Assembly (NCBI GenBank): GCA_025765615.1 | Contig: JAIVFJ010000084.1 | Span: 186,001-250,000, forward strand | Length of the DNA stretch: 64,000 bases | Origin: Zopfochytrium polystomum | Lineage: Eukaryota > Chytridiomycota > Chytridiomycetes > Chytridiales > Chytridiaceae | Reading direction: 5' to 3' | Shown: one piece after another, positions 11,201 to 22,524 of the stretch | How the letters are laid out: the number at the start of each line of letters is the position of its first letter | Position numbering within the stretch: the stretch's first letter is position 1 | Position numbers and translations under genes: made by a program | The notes under the pieces: generated by a model | What the model was told of the DNA's origin: nothing | The model's input: only the letters and a program-made list of their open reading frames with translations | The model's database searches: none

Positions 11201-12538
11201 AGTCCTGCAGACCCGTTGTCGCCGAGATGTTGGCAAACAGCCGGCGGCCGATGGCGCCGAGCAGGCCGGCGCCGGCGGTGTTTGCGCTGGTCGCGGCGGC
11301 GGTCGGGGTGTAGGGCGGGTCGACGAAGGTGGGGAGGTCCGTGTAGAAGAGGAAGGACTGCAGCGAGTCGACGGGCACGGGCGACGAGGTTTGCGCGCCC
11401 AGGATCGCGGAGAGCGCGTCGCTGCTCGCCGACGCGACGCCCCAGATGTTGAGCTGGTTTTGCGTGAACCTGTTGATGGCGTCGGTGTTGGAGCCGTTGG
11501 CCAGTACGCTGATCCAGCCGCCGTCTGGCGGTGGGTAATATGTGCTGCGGAAGAGTGTTAGAGGAACAGGATGAAGGATGGTAAAGCAAATCCAAAAACA
11601 AGAAGGCGAGAGGTCGTCTTGCCTGTCGATCCTTTGCGAAAGGGAGGCATCGCTGTTGCGCTCGTAGATGTCCGAATTGTGCGGATAGTCTTCTCCAAAC
11701 CAAAAAACGCCTTGATATGGGATGTTCCAATTTGGTGTTTAAATTCGCCGTTCGAGGCGACGCCAGCGGCCAATGTTTCAACCTACATGGAAACTTTGTG
11801 TTCGCGGACGACCCGGGTTGGATCTCAAGCTGACATCGTTGTACACGTGGCGCATAAAGTTTACCGCTTTGCCGTTGGTAACGTTCGCTCCGTAAACAAG
11901 AGGATCCGACGTATTGTAGCGGGGAAATCCATCGTCGTGCAGCGAGGGAAAGTTGCTACAGAATTGGATATCTGATGCGAGAATGTTAAATCATTTTTTT
12001 TCCGACGGCTTTGCGAAGAAATGCAAACGCGACTCTGATTTGAACCTTCGATTGTTGCGGCGTTGTTTAAAACTGTTTGGACGATGCTCCCAAGGGCGGC
12101 GGCGATGAGAACAAAGACGACGGGGGCAAAAACTGTTCGGTGGGTGATAGGTCAGTGTTTTCAAGGGGGCAGGTTGTTATGCCAGCGTTGCTTTTGCGGA
12201 TGTTGAGGCAAGCGGAACGCTCAAGCTCCCCACGTTCTCCCGTTTTCTCACTCTTGAATAGTTCATCTAAGGGGATACCTGATGCAGCAGACATTTGCAA
12301 AGACCTGGCGCTTCTGGTGGGATACGGCCTTAAATGCGAGGGCCCTCAGGTTGTTGCTCTTAAGAACGGGGGCGATCACTCGTGCGGCTGCCAGTGATAC
12401 ATTCGATCGTTGTTCGTGCTGTTGTTGCTGCTGCTGGTGCTGGTGCTGATACTGCTGCTGCTGATGCTGCTGATGCTGGTGGTGTCGCGGGAAGGCGGCA
12501 TTGACCTCCTCGTGTGGCCCGGCGGGTGGGCCGACCAT
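8289..12538 (-). CDS. ABCA-subfamily ABC half-transporter (one TMD, one NBD)
   Basis: Twelve exons: 12538-12279, 12132-12046, 11971-11783, 11710-11623, 11544-10625, 10531-10516, 10452-10205, 10141-9978, 9899-9297, 9182-8946, 8844-8767, 8687-8289; about 1095 aa. Order: Gln/His-rich N-terminus, TM1 ([18 protein letters not shown]), large extracytoplasmic loop, the ABCA signature EKEDR...MKMNGL, TM block, Walker [11 protein letters not shown]-loop ICPQ, signature LSGGEKRR, Walker B VVFLDEPT, switch His TTHSMEEAE. Oddities: a 16-nt microexon, a GC-AG intron after 11623, and two GTT-type donors. The junction of exons 1 and 2 is one base out of frame; dropping one A from the run 12128-12132 fixes it. 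Likely an ATP-driven lipid exporter or flippase in a membrane. Confidence 0.85.
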
Positions 12539-12901
12539 GCTGAGGAAGGAAAGCGGAAGTGGGGGTGGTGGGTGGTTGGTGAGTGAATAGAGGGAGAGGA
12601 GGAGAGAGAGAGGGAGTCAGAGAGAGTTCGTTTTTTGAGCAGCTTCAGCGGCTGTTATACTTTTTTTTTCTATTTTTTTTTCTTTTTTTTTGGTTTTTGG
12701 CAGACACAGACGAAGAACCTACCAAGAACTAGATGAGAGCAGTTTTGCAATTTTGTTTCCATGGCAGTTAGTTGAATTGCCTAATCGAGCATGGGAGTGT
12801 GATTTGCGGATGAGGCTTGCGCCGCGCAACACACAATTGGGCGGGCGACTGGGCAGAGTCGGACAGGTCGCGTGAGAGCGGAAGAGAGAGAGCAAACGAA
12901 G

Positions 12902-13084
<183 letters not shown>

Positions 13085-13177
13085 GCGAGAGAGTAGGACG
13101 CAGCAGCGGAATGGTATCCATTAAGAGATGCCATTCGTTCAGCGGTCGACATCTCTCTCTCTCTCTCTCCCTCTCTT

Positions 13178-13179
<2 letters not shown>

Positions 13180-13230
<51 letters not shown>
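13180..13230. repeat. CA dinucleotide microsatellite
   Basis: About 25 CA units, 50-100 bp from the GA tract and preceded by a short CT tract. Confidence 0.95.
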
Positions 13231-13235
<5 letters not shown>

Positions 13236-13468
13236 ACAAGTCTTCCCGCACAGCCCGCCCCAGTTCCGGGCCAGGCAGACCAGAAGGACAGCGACATCGA
13301 CAGAGACTGGTTGCCGCTCATCAACATCCGTGCTTGTTTATTTACTTTCTGCTTATTATTTACGAGACGGTGTGTGTGCTCCATTGGCCGCCTTTGTTTA
13401 CGGGTTTACCGCCGGACACGCGTCCCCCAAAAAACCAACGGGAGACAAGGCCAGAGACCAAGAAAAAA

Positions 13469-13503
<35 letters not shown>

Positions 13504-14235
13504 AACAGTTTGTCTTGTCCAGCAATGTTCCTGAACCACGTCAAACCACTCAACCATCAAGCCCAAAAAGTGGTTGTTGTTGTTGTTTGACTATGGCGCA
13601 GATTTGAGCATCTACTTTTGGGTTTCGGCGCCGTTGCGAGCCCCAACTGGATTTTGCCGCGACGACAGCCGGTCGACGGTCACAGCGATCGTGCTGGTTG
13701 ATGGTCCTCCTGCCAGAAGCGGGAATTGTTTCTATTCTTTTCATTTTTTTTTTTTTTTTTTTTTTTTCACCTTTCGTTGCTTGCGGAACTCTTGTTCATT
13801 CTATTTTCGCTCTTGCGAGGGTGGTGCCCTCGCCTCACACTTTCTCTTCCTTCTTTTCTTCTTCCGCTTGCATAAAGCGCTCCTCTTCACGTCTCAATAA
13901 ACCTTGTGGGAACCCTTCTTTCTTTACTCTGGCTACGCCCTATCTGGGGAAAGTCAACACGTTGTCGTCGCGACTCTTTCCTCTGAAGCAGCTTACGGAG
14001 GCCTTCAAAGTTCAAACTGGCCACAGGAAGGTGAAGGCGCCTGTACGATGGTTGTGTTTGCTCCTAGCATTCTGCGGGGCTGCTGTGAGAATATGATAGG
14101 AAGCAAAGGGAAAAAAGATAAACGAGTCGAATTGTGCGAGTCTTTGTCATCTCAAGTATTAAATCAATACCCCATGGATAATCTTCACTCATTCGTCAGC
14201 ATGTTTCCCACCTGCTTTGACCGCTCCGCTCCTTC

Positions 14236-15309
14236 TCAATCCTCTCCCAGAATCTCACGGATTTCAGATCGAGTCAGCTCCGGAACTTCATCCCCGCTTC
14301 CTCCATTCGCAGCCAGCCACGATTTCACATCAGAAACGACTTGAAGCGCCAACGTCGGTGACACGCCCAAGCTTACAACGAGTTTGACGCAGCCAAGAAA
14401 CTCTTTCAGAACCTCACTGGGGTCCCGCAGGTTAGCGTAATAGAAGAAACCCCTGCGCGCCTCTTCCAATAAGCCTTCTACCGCTCTTTCAGCTTCATCT
14501 CCGGCTGCCTCCATCGCGGAAGGCCTCCCGGCCTCTCGAAACTCGACCTCAAGCTCCAGCAGCCCCCGAAGACCGTTCACGTTCAGGTCCTCGCACATTC
14601 GGCTCACCGCCCCGAACACGAGGTCCGCATACCGGTCTCGAGGGAGCAAGCCAAACATGAAGCGCAGGCACTTGAGGGCGCCGAACCCTGCGGCGTACGC
14701 CAGCTGCGACGCCTTTCCGTTCTTTGGAAAATAGAGCGGCGACCTCGCCGCAATGAGACGCAGCACGTCGTCGCGATCGTTGCGGAGGGTCTTGTGGTAC
14801 GTGAACCCCGTCGGCGCGTCGCCCAGCCGGAAAAGCCGCTCCACGAGGCGCAGGTGGTTGTCCGCGGCTGCCACGTTCAAGAGGTGCATGGTCGTCCGCC
14901 TGTCCGGCGCCTCCTTCCATCCGGTCCAGTCGCCCTCCTCGACCAAACGAACGCTGCATTTGAAGACCTCCGCGATCGCCATCTCGCCCTTGCCGCTGCG
15001 CGCCAGCCGATCGTCGAGCCAGCACAGCAGCAGGTCCTCCCGCTCCGCTCTGGTCAGGCCCTTTGGCCATCCGGGCCTCACGAAGGGGGAGATGTCGCCG
15101 CCCGGGAAGGGCGAAGCGAGAGCAAGGATGCGAAGGCGAGTCGCCGGCGCGGTGAGCGCGGATCGCAAGTCGCGCGACACGCGGGCGAGCTGCGCATGCA
15201 CCGGGGCGAGCGACCCGTTCGCGTCTGCGACGAGAGTGGCGGCCGTCAGGACGGCGATGTCGACGAGGAGCTCGGTGGGGAGGACGGATCGTGGGGGGGC
15301 GCTGGTCAT
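14236..15309 (-). CDS. F-box-like / ankyrin-like protein, single exon
   Basis: Uninterrupted 357-aa frame, high GC. The N-terminus PTELLVDIAVLTAATLV followed by LARVSRDLRSAL resembles an F-box (LPxEL...VSRxLR). The rest is helical with weak ankyrin-like units such as HLLNVAAADNHLRLVERLF and QLAYAAGFGALKCLRFMFG. This architecture (F-box-like start plus degenerate ankyrin units) would suit a substrate adaptor of an SCF ubiquitin ligase, but that is inference. The start ATG is at 15309 with TTAAATA about 40 bp upstream. No introns are needed, and no exact family name can be given. Confidence 0.65.
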   Translation of the reverse strand: MTSAPPRSVLPTELLVDIAVLTAATLVADANGSLAPVHAQLARVSRDLRSALTAPATRLRILALASPFPGGDISPFVRPGWPKGLTRAEREDLLLCWLDDRLARSGKGEMAIAEVFKCSVRLVEEGDWTGWKEAPDRRTTMHLLNVAAADNHLRLVERLFRLGDAPTGFTYHKTLRNDRDDVLRLIAARSPLYFPKNGKASQLAYAAGFGALKCLRFMFGLLPRDRYADLVFGAVSRMCEDLNVNGLRGLLELEVEFREAGRPSAMEAAGDEAERAVEGLLEEARRGFFYYANLRDPSEVLKEFLGCVKLVVSLGVSPTLALQVVSDVKSWLAANGGSGDEVPELTRSEIREILGED

Positions 15310-15599
15310 TGTGGGTGCAGGGATTTGGTGCGAGTCTGAGTCGTGTATTTAACCCTCAGCCCTGATCCTCAATCCGAACACGTAGACTCACTCTCCCAAG
15401 TGTAATATGCTCTGAGTAACTGGGTGTTTGACGTGCTTGCACCCAAGCTCACTTCAACTAGCGGCGTTTTCGGAACTGTAATGACGCGGAAGCCATTTGG
15501 GAGTGGGCAAAAGCCCTTTTTCGTCACGGCGCTCGCAGTTGGTAAAACCAACCGTTTAGAATTTTGTCGGACGCACGCTATCGCGACGATTGGTTAACA

Positions 15600-17480
15600 A
15601 AAGCGGGGCAAAGACCCTAGTTCGTACTGCTCCTGAAGCGTCTCCCTCACTCTGTCTGGGAGAGCCGCGAGCGCCTTCACCCACCGTCGTTTTCCCAGCT
15701 TGTCCTTGTTCTTGGGATGATTGTGGAAGAACTGAAAATGAATTGCCCGTTCAGAGGCAGGGCAGTGCGTCAATGTTAACAGGATGGAACGAGACTTCCC
15801 GTTTGAAAAGAACAGCGCAACTTAGGCGATGGATCTTGCCGGGGGAGGCAGCACGTTGCGCTTTGGAAAAGACGGGCAAGCGGTCTGGAACATTGGGAAG
15901 TGGGCAGTTTTTTTGGGGAGTACGTGGCGTTCTGTGACAGCGTCTGCCAAAGTTTTGCAGCCTCTCGCCCACACCTTCTGCACGAACGGCTCAGGCTCAA
16001 AGTGGGGCCGGGGGGCGTTCGCGATGGAACGTAGGCATTTAAGCAAATGGACTTCATCGGCTTGGCTGCACGCAGGGGATTTCAATCGAAGACGCAGCGG
16101 TTTCACCAACGCATTTGTATAGTATGCACTGTTCAAACCATCTCCAACGGTCGTGGCCAGGACGATGACGACATCGCATAGGTGAGAGAGATTCCGACGC
16201 GAAGGAGATTCAGCACACCGCGCAAAAAAATGTCTAGCGATTGGGGCTAACCGGAGGCGTTCGAAAAGCTAACGTGACGATGGGAATAGTGGTGGGAAGG
16301 AAAGGAGTCATCATCTTGCCTGCTTTTTCTTCGAGAGACGTAAGTGCATCGTAAGCAGCTCGAAGAACGCGTTGGTCCTTGTCTATCACCCTCTCTGAAA
16401 GCTTCGAGGGAGTAAATTTGTTGGTGGTAACTCATACAAAAAAAACGTACTTTGCCAAGGGTTTGCTCACAGTAAATTGTTGGATGCGAAGGAACAGATT
16501 CAGTGACCGACTTTCGAATTATCCAATTGGAATATCGCCCAAGAGCCCTGCAGGACATTGCTCGAACCAGTGGCTGAGCAGCTTTAGCATGAAAATACGG
16601 ACGCGAGGCGACTTACAGAAACCAAAGAAAAAATCATAAAATTACATTCAAGCGCACACACAAAACCTTGACCAACTCGCCAAGATACACGTCCAGTCCC
16701 CTGCACGGCTCTCAGCAACGACGTTCAGTGCGTGAATCCGTAAATCCCAGCCTCTCGTTGAAGCCAGTTCGAAGAAGACAGAGCATCCCTCAGCAGTGGA
16801 AGAAGGGCAGGAACAAGGGCACCCCGGCGTTGAGTAGCGAGAACGTTTAAAACTTCTGCGGCGGCCTTTCATAGGGTCCCTACCAATTCGTCACCTTCGC
16901 TGTATTCATCTTGAAGATTTGACTGAAACGCAGAGGACACCTCTGCATCCCAATCCTCTTTTCTGCTTCGTAAGGACCGTGCACCATCTTCTCGAGTACA
17001 ATGCGAAGCAGCCTCATGAAAAAGGTAAAAGACCTGATAACATAGTGGCAAGGTATTCCGTTTGTGTCTCACTTACTCGTTTAAATGGTTCGCATCAATC
17101 AAATCGAAAAACCTGTCATGGTCAGCAAACACTGACACTACCTCGAAAGCAGCCACGACCTTTGTCGCAGCCTTTCACGCTTTCGAGGATAATTTGGACA
17201 AGCAAGTGGTCCGAAATGGAATCGCAGAGTCTGTTGGCCCAATAAACCAGACTGCTCTAAGCAAGGTTGGGCATTTCTGGATTTGGATCCTCCAACTGCT
17301 GAAGAAGACTTTCCACAAAGGACGGTAAGTTTTGGACAATGACGTGGCAGTCTACTTGGGCGAAGAAGTTGACCGCCTGGATTGCGCAGGTGCGTGTTGT
17401 CGAATCAGAGTCACTGCATCGTGCCAAAACGGCTGAGTTGATCCCTTCTATCAAAGGAGCGTCTGCATAGTGGCGCATCG
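15600..17480 (-). pseudogene. Transportin (karyopherin beta-2) remnant
   Basis: HEAT-repeat segments in transportin order on the minus strand, split over frames: SFVESLLQQLEDPNPE (17.27 kb), VVSVFADHDRFFDLID (17.12), KAAAEVLNVLA and GALVPALLPLLRDAL (16.8), AMSCRALGRYSNWII (16.5), DQRVLRAAYDALTSLEE (16.35), LLKCLRSIANA (16.05) and the C-terminal WVKALAALPDRVRETLQEQ (15.65). Transportin has about 250 residues between the last two blocks; here only about 200 bp separates them, so the C-terminal half is largely deleted. In-frame stops (a TGA before KAAAEV) and frame changes add to this. Intact transportins import nuclear cargoes. Identity rests on recalled family sequence order, not a search. Confidence 0.65.
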
Positions 17481-17990
17481 TCCCATGACGCGTCGAATGA
17501 ATCGCAAATCAGTAAACATTCATGTTCTCTGCGAAATCGAAGAAAAAGGCAAACGGATAGTTTTTCATCGCCGGCCAGCGTAAGCAGAATGTGCACCAGC
17601 TCCGCGCCGTAGCGGCAGTGTCGAGCAGCAGATCGACCACGGTGAGAACCACCCGAAACATCTTGCCGTCGAGGGCCGCGCGAGGGGGATCTCGCAGGAC
17701 CATGGCGTGGAACAGGTACCGGAAGTTTTCGACTTTGGTGAACTTGTGGAGGAACTGAGGAAGGGGAAGAGTTCAGGTCGGTGGGATCGATGTTGGTTTG
17801 AAGGCTGGAGGGAGAGCTGACCTTGCAAAGAACCGCGGATCGGCTTACTCTCCGACACAATTGCAACAGTGGTTGGAGAGAGGCACGCACAATCGTCCTA
17901 ACGACATATGCCCGCAGCACAGGTGCGACAGACACATGTATAGTGCAAAGAAAAAAAAAATGGACGACGTGACTGGCGAGGCTCATCAAT
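17481..17990 (-). pseudogene. Helical-repeat protein fragment, frameshifted
   Basis: One frame reads FLHKFTKVENFRYLFHAMVL then FRVVLTVVDLLLDTAA; a second overlapping frame continues RYGAELVHILLTLAGDEK. Joining them needs one extra base near 17620. Helical, possibly HEAT/ARM-like, and on the same strand as the transportin remnant, but it does not match a part of transportin I recognise. It may be a separate broken gene. Confidence 0.35.
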
Positions 17991-18254
17991 TTGTTCAGAC
18001 AAAAGATGTCCCAAACGGCGCGTGATCTCTACCTCATTCGTTTTCCACATCGCCTTACCCCTAGAGGACCGCTAACGCACATTCATGCCCCGTGCTGATT
18101 CGAATTTGTCCTCCCGGTATCTTTTCCCACAGGATTCGCCCAAGTTTTTTGACCCTCAGTCAACTAGTTTGTCCAAGCCTGCCAATGATTAAGTCAGTTC
18201 CTGATATAATCAGTTGAATACCCTCGTGCAAACGCACATGATCACTGCCTCACT

Positions 18255-18267
18255 CTCTGTCTCTCTG

Positions 18268-18327
<60 letters not shown>
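18255..18327. repeat. CT dinucleotide microsatellite
   Basis: (CT)n tract of about 70 bp in the gap 17991-18514, which holds no recognised gene. An A25 run follows at about 18470-18493. Confidence 0.95.
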
Positions 18328-18333
<6 letters not shown>

Positions 18334-18514
18334 GTTCGTGTACGTTAATAAGCGTTTGGAGTGAAGCCTCGACCAGCGCAAAAACGCCCAGTTCAATCAA
18401 TGCGACAAGAGAGAAATCCGTGTCACGTGTATGGGATTCTTCTGGAAGGGGAAAGGGCCCAACTAAGCAAAAAAAAAAAAAAAAAAAAAAAAAGGAAAAA
18501 AAAAAGCGCCAGCT

Positions 18515-20358
18515 ATGGTGAGGGAGGAAGCGGCGTCGTGCGATGCCGGACGGCAAAGCGCGCCGCTCGCACCGCCACCGGGGGAACCGACGCGATGATC
18601 CCATCGTCCCATGTTCCTTCACCCACTCTACTGCTACCAATTCGTGTTCTTTGTGCCTCTCCTGGTTGCCAACCCTTCCCGCCGCCTCCTTCATCCGACC
18701 GACGATGGCGATCGCAAAACAGGAGGAGGAGAACACACGCACACCCCAGTTTGCTCTCTCCTCTCCTCCTCGTCTTTGCCGTTGTCTCCGCACTCCTGGG
18801 AACATCGCAGACCCTTGACGGCGACTCTGCCACACACTAATGTCCCATGCGATAAAAATGTGCCGACTGACCTTTCCTTTCCTCTTCCTTCTCCCTCCCT
18901 CCCTCTCACTAGTGGAACAATCCGTATCCCGGCCAGCAGCACCACCAGCAGCAGCAGCAGCAGTACGGCGCCCCGCAGTACCCGCAGCAGCAGCCGCAGT
19001 ATGCCCAGCCGCCCCCGCCGCAGCAGCCCTACGGCGCGCCGCAGTATGCCCCTCCCCCGCACCAGCCCCCCTACGGCGCCCCGCCCCAGCAGCCCACGTA
19101 CGGCGCCCCGCAACCCGGCGGGTACCCGGGTGCATACCAGCAGCCCCCACCCCCGCAGCAGTACGGCGGCGGCGGCTACGGCCAGCCCCCGCCGCAACAT
19201 TCGCGCCCCGGCCCCCCCGGCGGCTACGCGCCTCCCGCCGTCCCGCCCCCAGGCGGCTACGCGCCGCCCCCGACCGCGCCCCCTCCCGGCGGTTCGCACT
19301 ACCAGTACGGCGCCTACTCGCCGCCCGCCGGCGCTCCGCCGTCCGCGCAGCCGCCGGCCTACGTCGCACCGCCGTCCGGCCCGCCGCCGAACCGCATGCG
19401 CCGCGCGCTCTTCATCGGCATCAACTACACCGGCTCCCGCGCCGCCCTGCGCGGCTGCCACCAGGACGTCAAGAACATGAAGGCCTTCTTCGACCGCCGC
19501 TTCCCCTACGCAAAGGAGACGCTCGTCCTCACCGACGAGCCGTTCCAGGGCCTGACCTACCAGCCCACCAGGCAGAACATCACCAACGCCATGCGCTGGC
19601 TGGTCGCCGACGCGCGGCCCGGGGACCACTTTTTCTTCCATTACTCGGGCCACGGCGGGCAGCTCAAGAGCCAGACGGGCGACGAGGACGACGGGATGGA
19701 CGAGACGATTTTGCCGCTGGACTTTGAGAGGGCCGGACAGATCCGTGATGATGAGCTGTTCATTGCAATGTGCAGGCCGCTGCCGTACGGGTCGTTCTTG
19801 ACGGCCATCTTTGATTGCTGTCACTCGGGCAGTTGAGTGCTTTTATTTTTTTTTAATTTTTTCTTTTTTTTTTTTTTCGCGTTCGCCCACACATCTCACA
19901 CACGCTCGCGCACACTCACAACCAACGCACACAGCCATCCTCGACCTCCCCTTCACGTACCAGCTCGGGGCCAACGGCCAGCTCATGCAGAAGAACAACT
20001 TTGAAGAAGGCGGCAAGGCGCTGCTGCAGGGCGGGCTCAAGTTCCTGACGGGCGACAAGGCCGGCGGCATGGCGCTCGCCATGCAGGGGATCAAGATGCT
20101 GGGCGCTGGCGGCGGCGCGGGCGGTGGTGGCGGTGGTGGTGGTGGTGGCCCGCTGGGAGCGCTAGGAGGGTTGTTGGGCGGTGGGGGCGGAGGGTTGTTG
20201 GGGGGCGGGCAGCAGCAGCAGCAGCAGCAGAGGCCACAGCAGAGCGAAGGGTTGACGGCGACGGGCACGACGCGCAACACGACGCAGGCGACGATTATTC
20301 AGTGGAGCGGGTGCATGGACAATCAGACGAGCGCGGACACCCAGATCGTTGAGTGTTG

Positions 20359-20394
<36 letters not shown>

Positions 20395-20646
20395 CCTCTT
20401 TTTTTTGGTTCTCTCGGTTCCCCCTCTCTAAAAATCACAAAAACACGAACAAATAAACAAACACAGGGCGGCATGCCGACCGGCGCCATGTCGTACGCGT
20501 TCATCAAGGCCCTCAACGAGAACCCCAACGGCACGTACCTCGACATTCTCCGCCGCACCCGCCAGCTGCTCGCCACCGAGTACACGCAGATCCCCATGAT
20601 CTCGTGCGGATACGCCATGAACTTGAACAGCCCGATGCTGTTCTGA
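18515..20646 (+). CDS. Type I metacaspase
   Basis: Cysteine protease (caspase clan) cleaving after Arg/Lys, usually Ca2+-dependent. Exons 18515-18517, 18913-19831, 19935-20347 and 20467-20646 give 504 aa. Layout: Pro/Gln/Tyr/Gly-rich prodomain (about residues 1-155), catalytic domain starting RRALFIGINYTGS, catalytic His in HYSGHGGQ, catalytic Cys in FDCCHSGT (split by an intron), then a Gly-rich and Gln-rich insert in the p20-p10 linker, and the p10 part GGMPTGAMSYAFIKAL to the C-terminus. Two of three introns start GTTGAG. The first exon is only the ATG directly followed by GTGAGG, so the start is the least certain point. Prodomain and lengths fit fungal type I enzymes. Confidence 0.88.
20361..20394. 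repeat. Poly-T run inside metacaspase intron 3
   Basis: 34 consecutive T in intron 20348-20466, probably serving as an extreme polypyrimidine tract. Its length is likely unreliable. Confidence 0.9.
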
Positions 20647-21072
20647 GAGTGAGAGTGAGAGAGGGAGGAGGGCAAGTGGGAGTGAGAACGGTTGGAGGTT
20701 TCTTTGGTGTTTTTTCCTCTTTGCTTTTATTCCCTTTTTTGGAGAGGGGGTATGTGTGATGCTTTCGCCGCTTTTGCGTTCTATCTGGACTGCCGCGCAC
20801 CCTCTTTCGTGTTTTCGGGACTCTTTTCTTCTTTTTTTTTTTTAGGGGTGCAAAACTAGACGTTTCCACGACGTCCTAGTTTTTTACTCTTGGAACCCAC
20901 CGTCAAGGTTATTTCTGTCTCTCTCTCTCTCTTTACTTTTTTTTTTTTTTTGTTTATTAGGGGTGGACGCTCTAAAAAACAAACAAACAAGAACAACAAG
21001 AGCAAAAAAAAAAAAAAAAAAGAAAAGGGTGAACTGCACACACACACAAACTTTCATCAGATACAAACAACA

Positions 21073-21300
21073 TCACCGCCCCGCATCCCCGCGCACCCCC
21101 GCACGCGCCGGCCGCTCCCCGCCACCAACACCTCCCACTGCACCGCCGCCAAACAGCCCGTCAAACGCCCCGCGCTGCCACAGCAGGTACGCCGCGACCG
21201 CCAGCACCAGCCACACCTGCGGCGGCAGGCCGAACAGGAGACCCGAGGACGCGGCGGAGCGAGGACACCCGCACCGCTGCGAGACCGGGATCGTCGACAT
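21073..21300 (-). CDS. Small single-pass membrane protein (tentative)
   Basis: 75-aa frame from ATG 21300: MSTIPVSQRCGCP, a hydrophobic helix PPQVWLVLAVAAYLLWQ, then a Gly-rich tail GGGAVGGVGGGERPAR. It lies 430 bp past the metacaspase stop on the opposite strand. No homologue was recognised. The frame is GC-rich and short, so chance is possible, but a clean transmembrane helix flanked by polar ends is suggestive. Confidence 0.35.
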   Translation of the reverse strand: MSTIPVSQRCGCPRSAASSGLLFGLPPQVWLVLAVAAYLLWQRGAFDGLFGGGAVGGVGGGERPARAGVRGDAGR

Positions 21301-22524
21301 GACGCTCGAGACGTGGAGCCCGCAGCCACCCCACTTTGTATTCGAGGAGGGGAGGAGGGGGCCGGGGGGTAGGTTAGAGAGGGGGGGGAAAGGGAAGCTG
21401 GGTGGAGGCGGGTACCGTTGTTTTGCCGCACGTCGCGCAGCGGACCTTGTTTTGTTTTGTTTTGTTTGTGCGTGTGTGTGCGTGAGTGTGTGTGTTGGGG
21501 GGGGTGGGAGGATTTGTCGGTTAGATGCGAGAGTGGCTAGTGCATTGTTAAACCGTACCGGGTAGCACATCGAGAGGGAAGTGGTGTGTGTGAGTGTTGG
21601 TGTTGTCGTTGCGTGTGAGTTTGTGTGTGAGTGAGTGTGTGTTGAGCGGAGCCGTTCGTGCGAGGGTGAGGGTATGAAAGAGGTCGGAGCAAGGTCGTTT
21701 GGTTCGTTTGGTTTTGTTTTGTTTTGTGTTTGTGTTTTCTTTTTTCTTTCTTTTTTTTTTTTTTTTTTTTTTTTTCCTTTTTGGTGAGCGGAGATCGGCG
21801 CCGTTCGGTTCCTGGGGCCGCCGGCCGCCAAAGGTAACACCTCTGCGCCTCCTGTTCAGCGGGGGGGGTCTCCAAAACGCGGGGGCTGCAGGCAGACGGG
21901 GAACGCAGGCGAGCCCACACGCCCTCTGGTTGATGTATATTTTTAATTTTCACTGTCGACTGGCCAGGTCTCTGTCAACGTAGTAATGCCCCGACCGTCC
22001 GGATCAACCCTCTGTGGGAACCAAGCCGCGCTTCCTTTTTTTTTCTTTTTTTTCTCTCCACAACGATCATTGCTGTTGTTTTTGACCGGGAGGAGCTTAC
22101 GAATGTCGCGGTATCCCGGCGCGGAGAGGAAGGTTGGTTTGTTGGTTGGTTGGTTGGTTGGTTGGTTAGTTAGGCGAAGGGACTTTCACAGCGATATTAA
22201 ATGATGGAATCCTTAGAGGATTCCATTATTCCTTGCCCCCGTGCCAATCCACGTTTGCTTTTTTCATTTTTGCCTTATTTCTTTGTTCACTTTTTTCTTC
22301 GTTTTTTTCTTTTTTTTTTTTTTGTGCAGACGCCTTCGCGGACGGAGCGGACAGAATTTCGCTTCGGACGAGATCAGGATGAGGGTGGACGTCGCTGAGC
22401 TCCTGCCCGAGGGGGTCGGCCTCCAGGATGGTATGCACGTCTGTTTTACTGCAAGCAGGGCCTACTTGAATCAACACCTCCCAAGATAAGGAACCACAGG
22501 ATGATCGCCAGCCGCCGGAAGTGG
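21301..22524. other. Intergenic, low complexity
   Basis: Holds a TTTTG array near 21448-21470, GT-rich stretches, a T run at 21750-21776, GGTT repeats near 22136-22168 and a short inverted repeat ATGGAATCC-TTAGA-GGATTCCAT at about 22204-22226. No gene was recognised. Confidence 0.5.

Noticed and set aside
11700..11790. Frameshift in the ABCA extracellular loop
   Set aside because: An intron 11782-11711 with a GTTGAA donor keeps phase, so no indel is needed there.
16800..17200. TGA codons inside transportin-like frames read as possible stop-codon recoding
   Set aside because: eIF2-gamma, EF-1alpha, metacaspase and others end at TGA and show no internal TGA, so decay explains it better.
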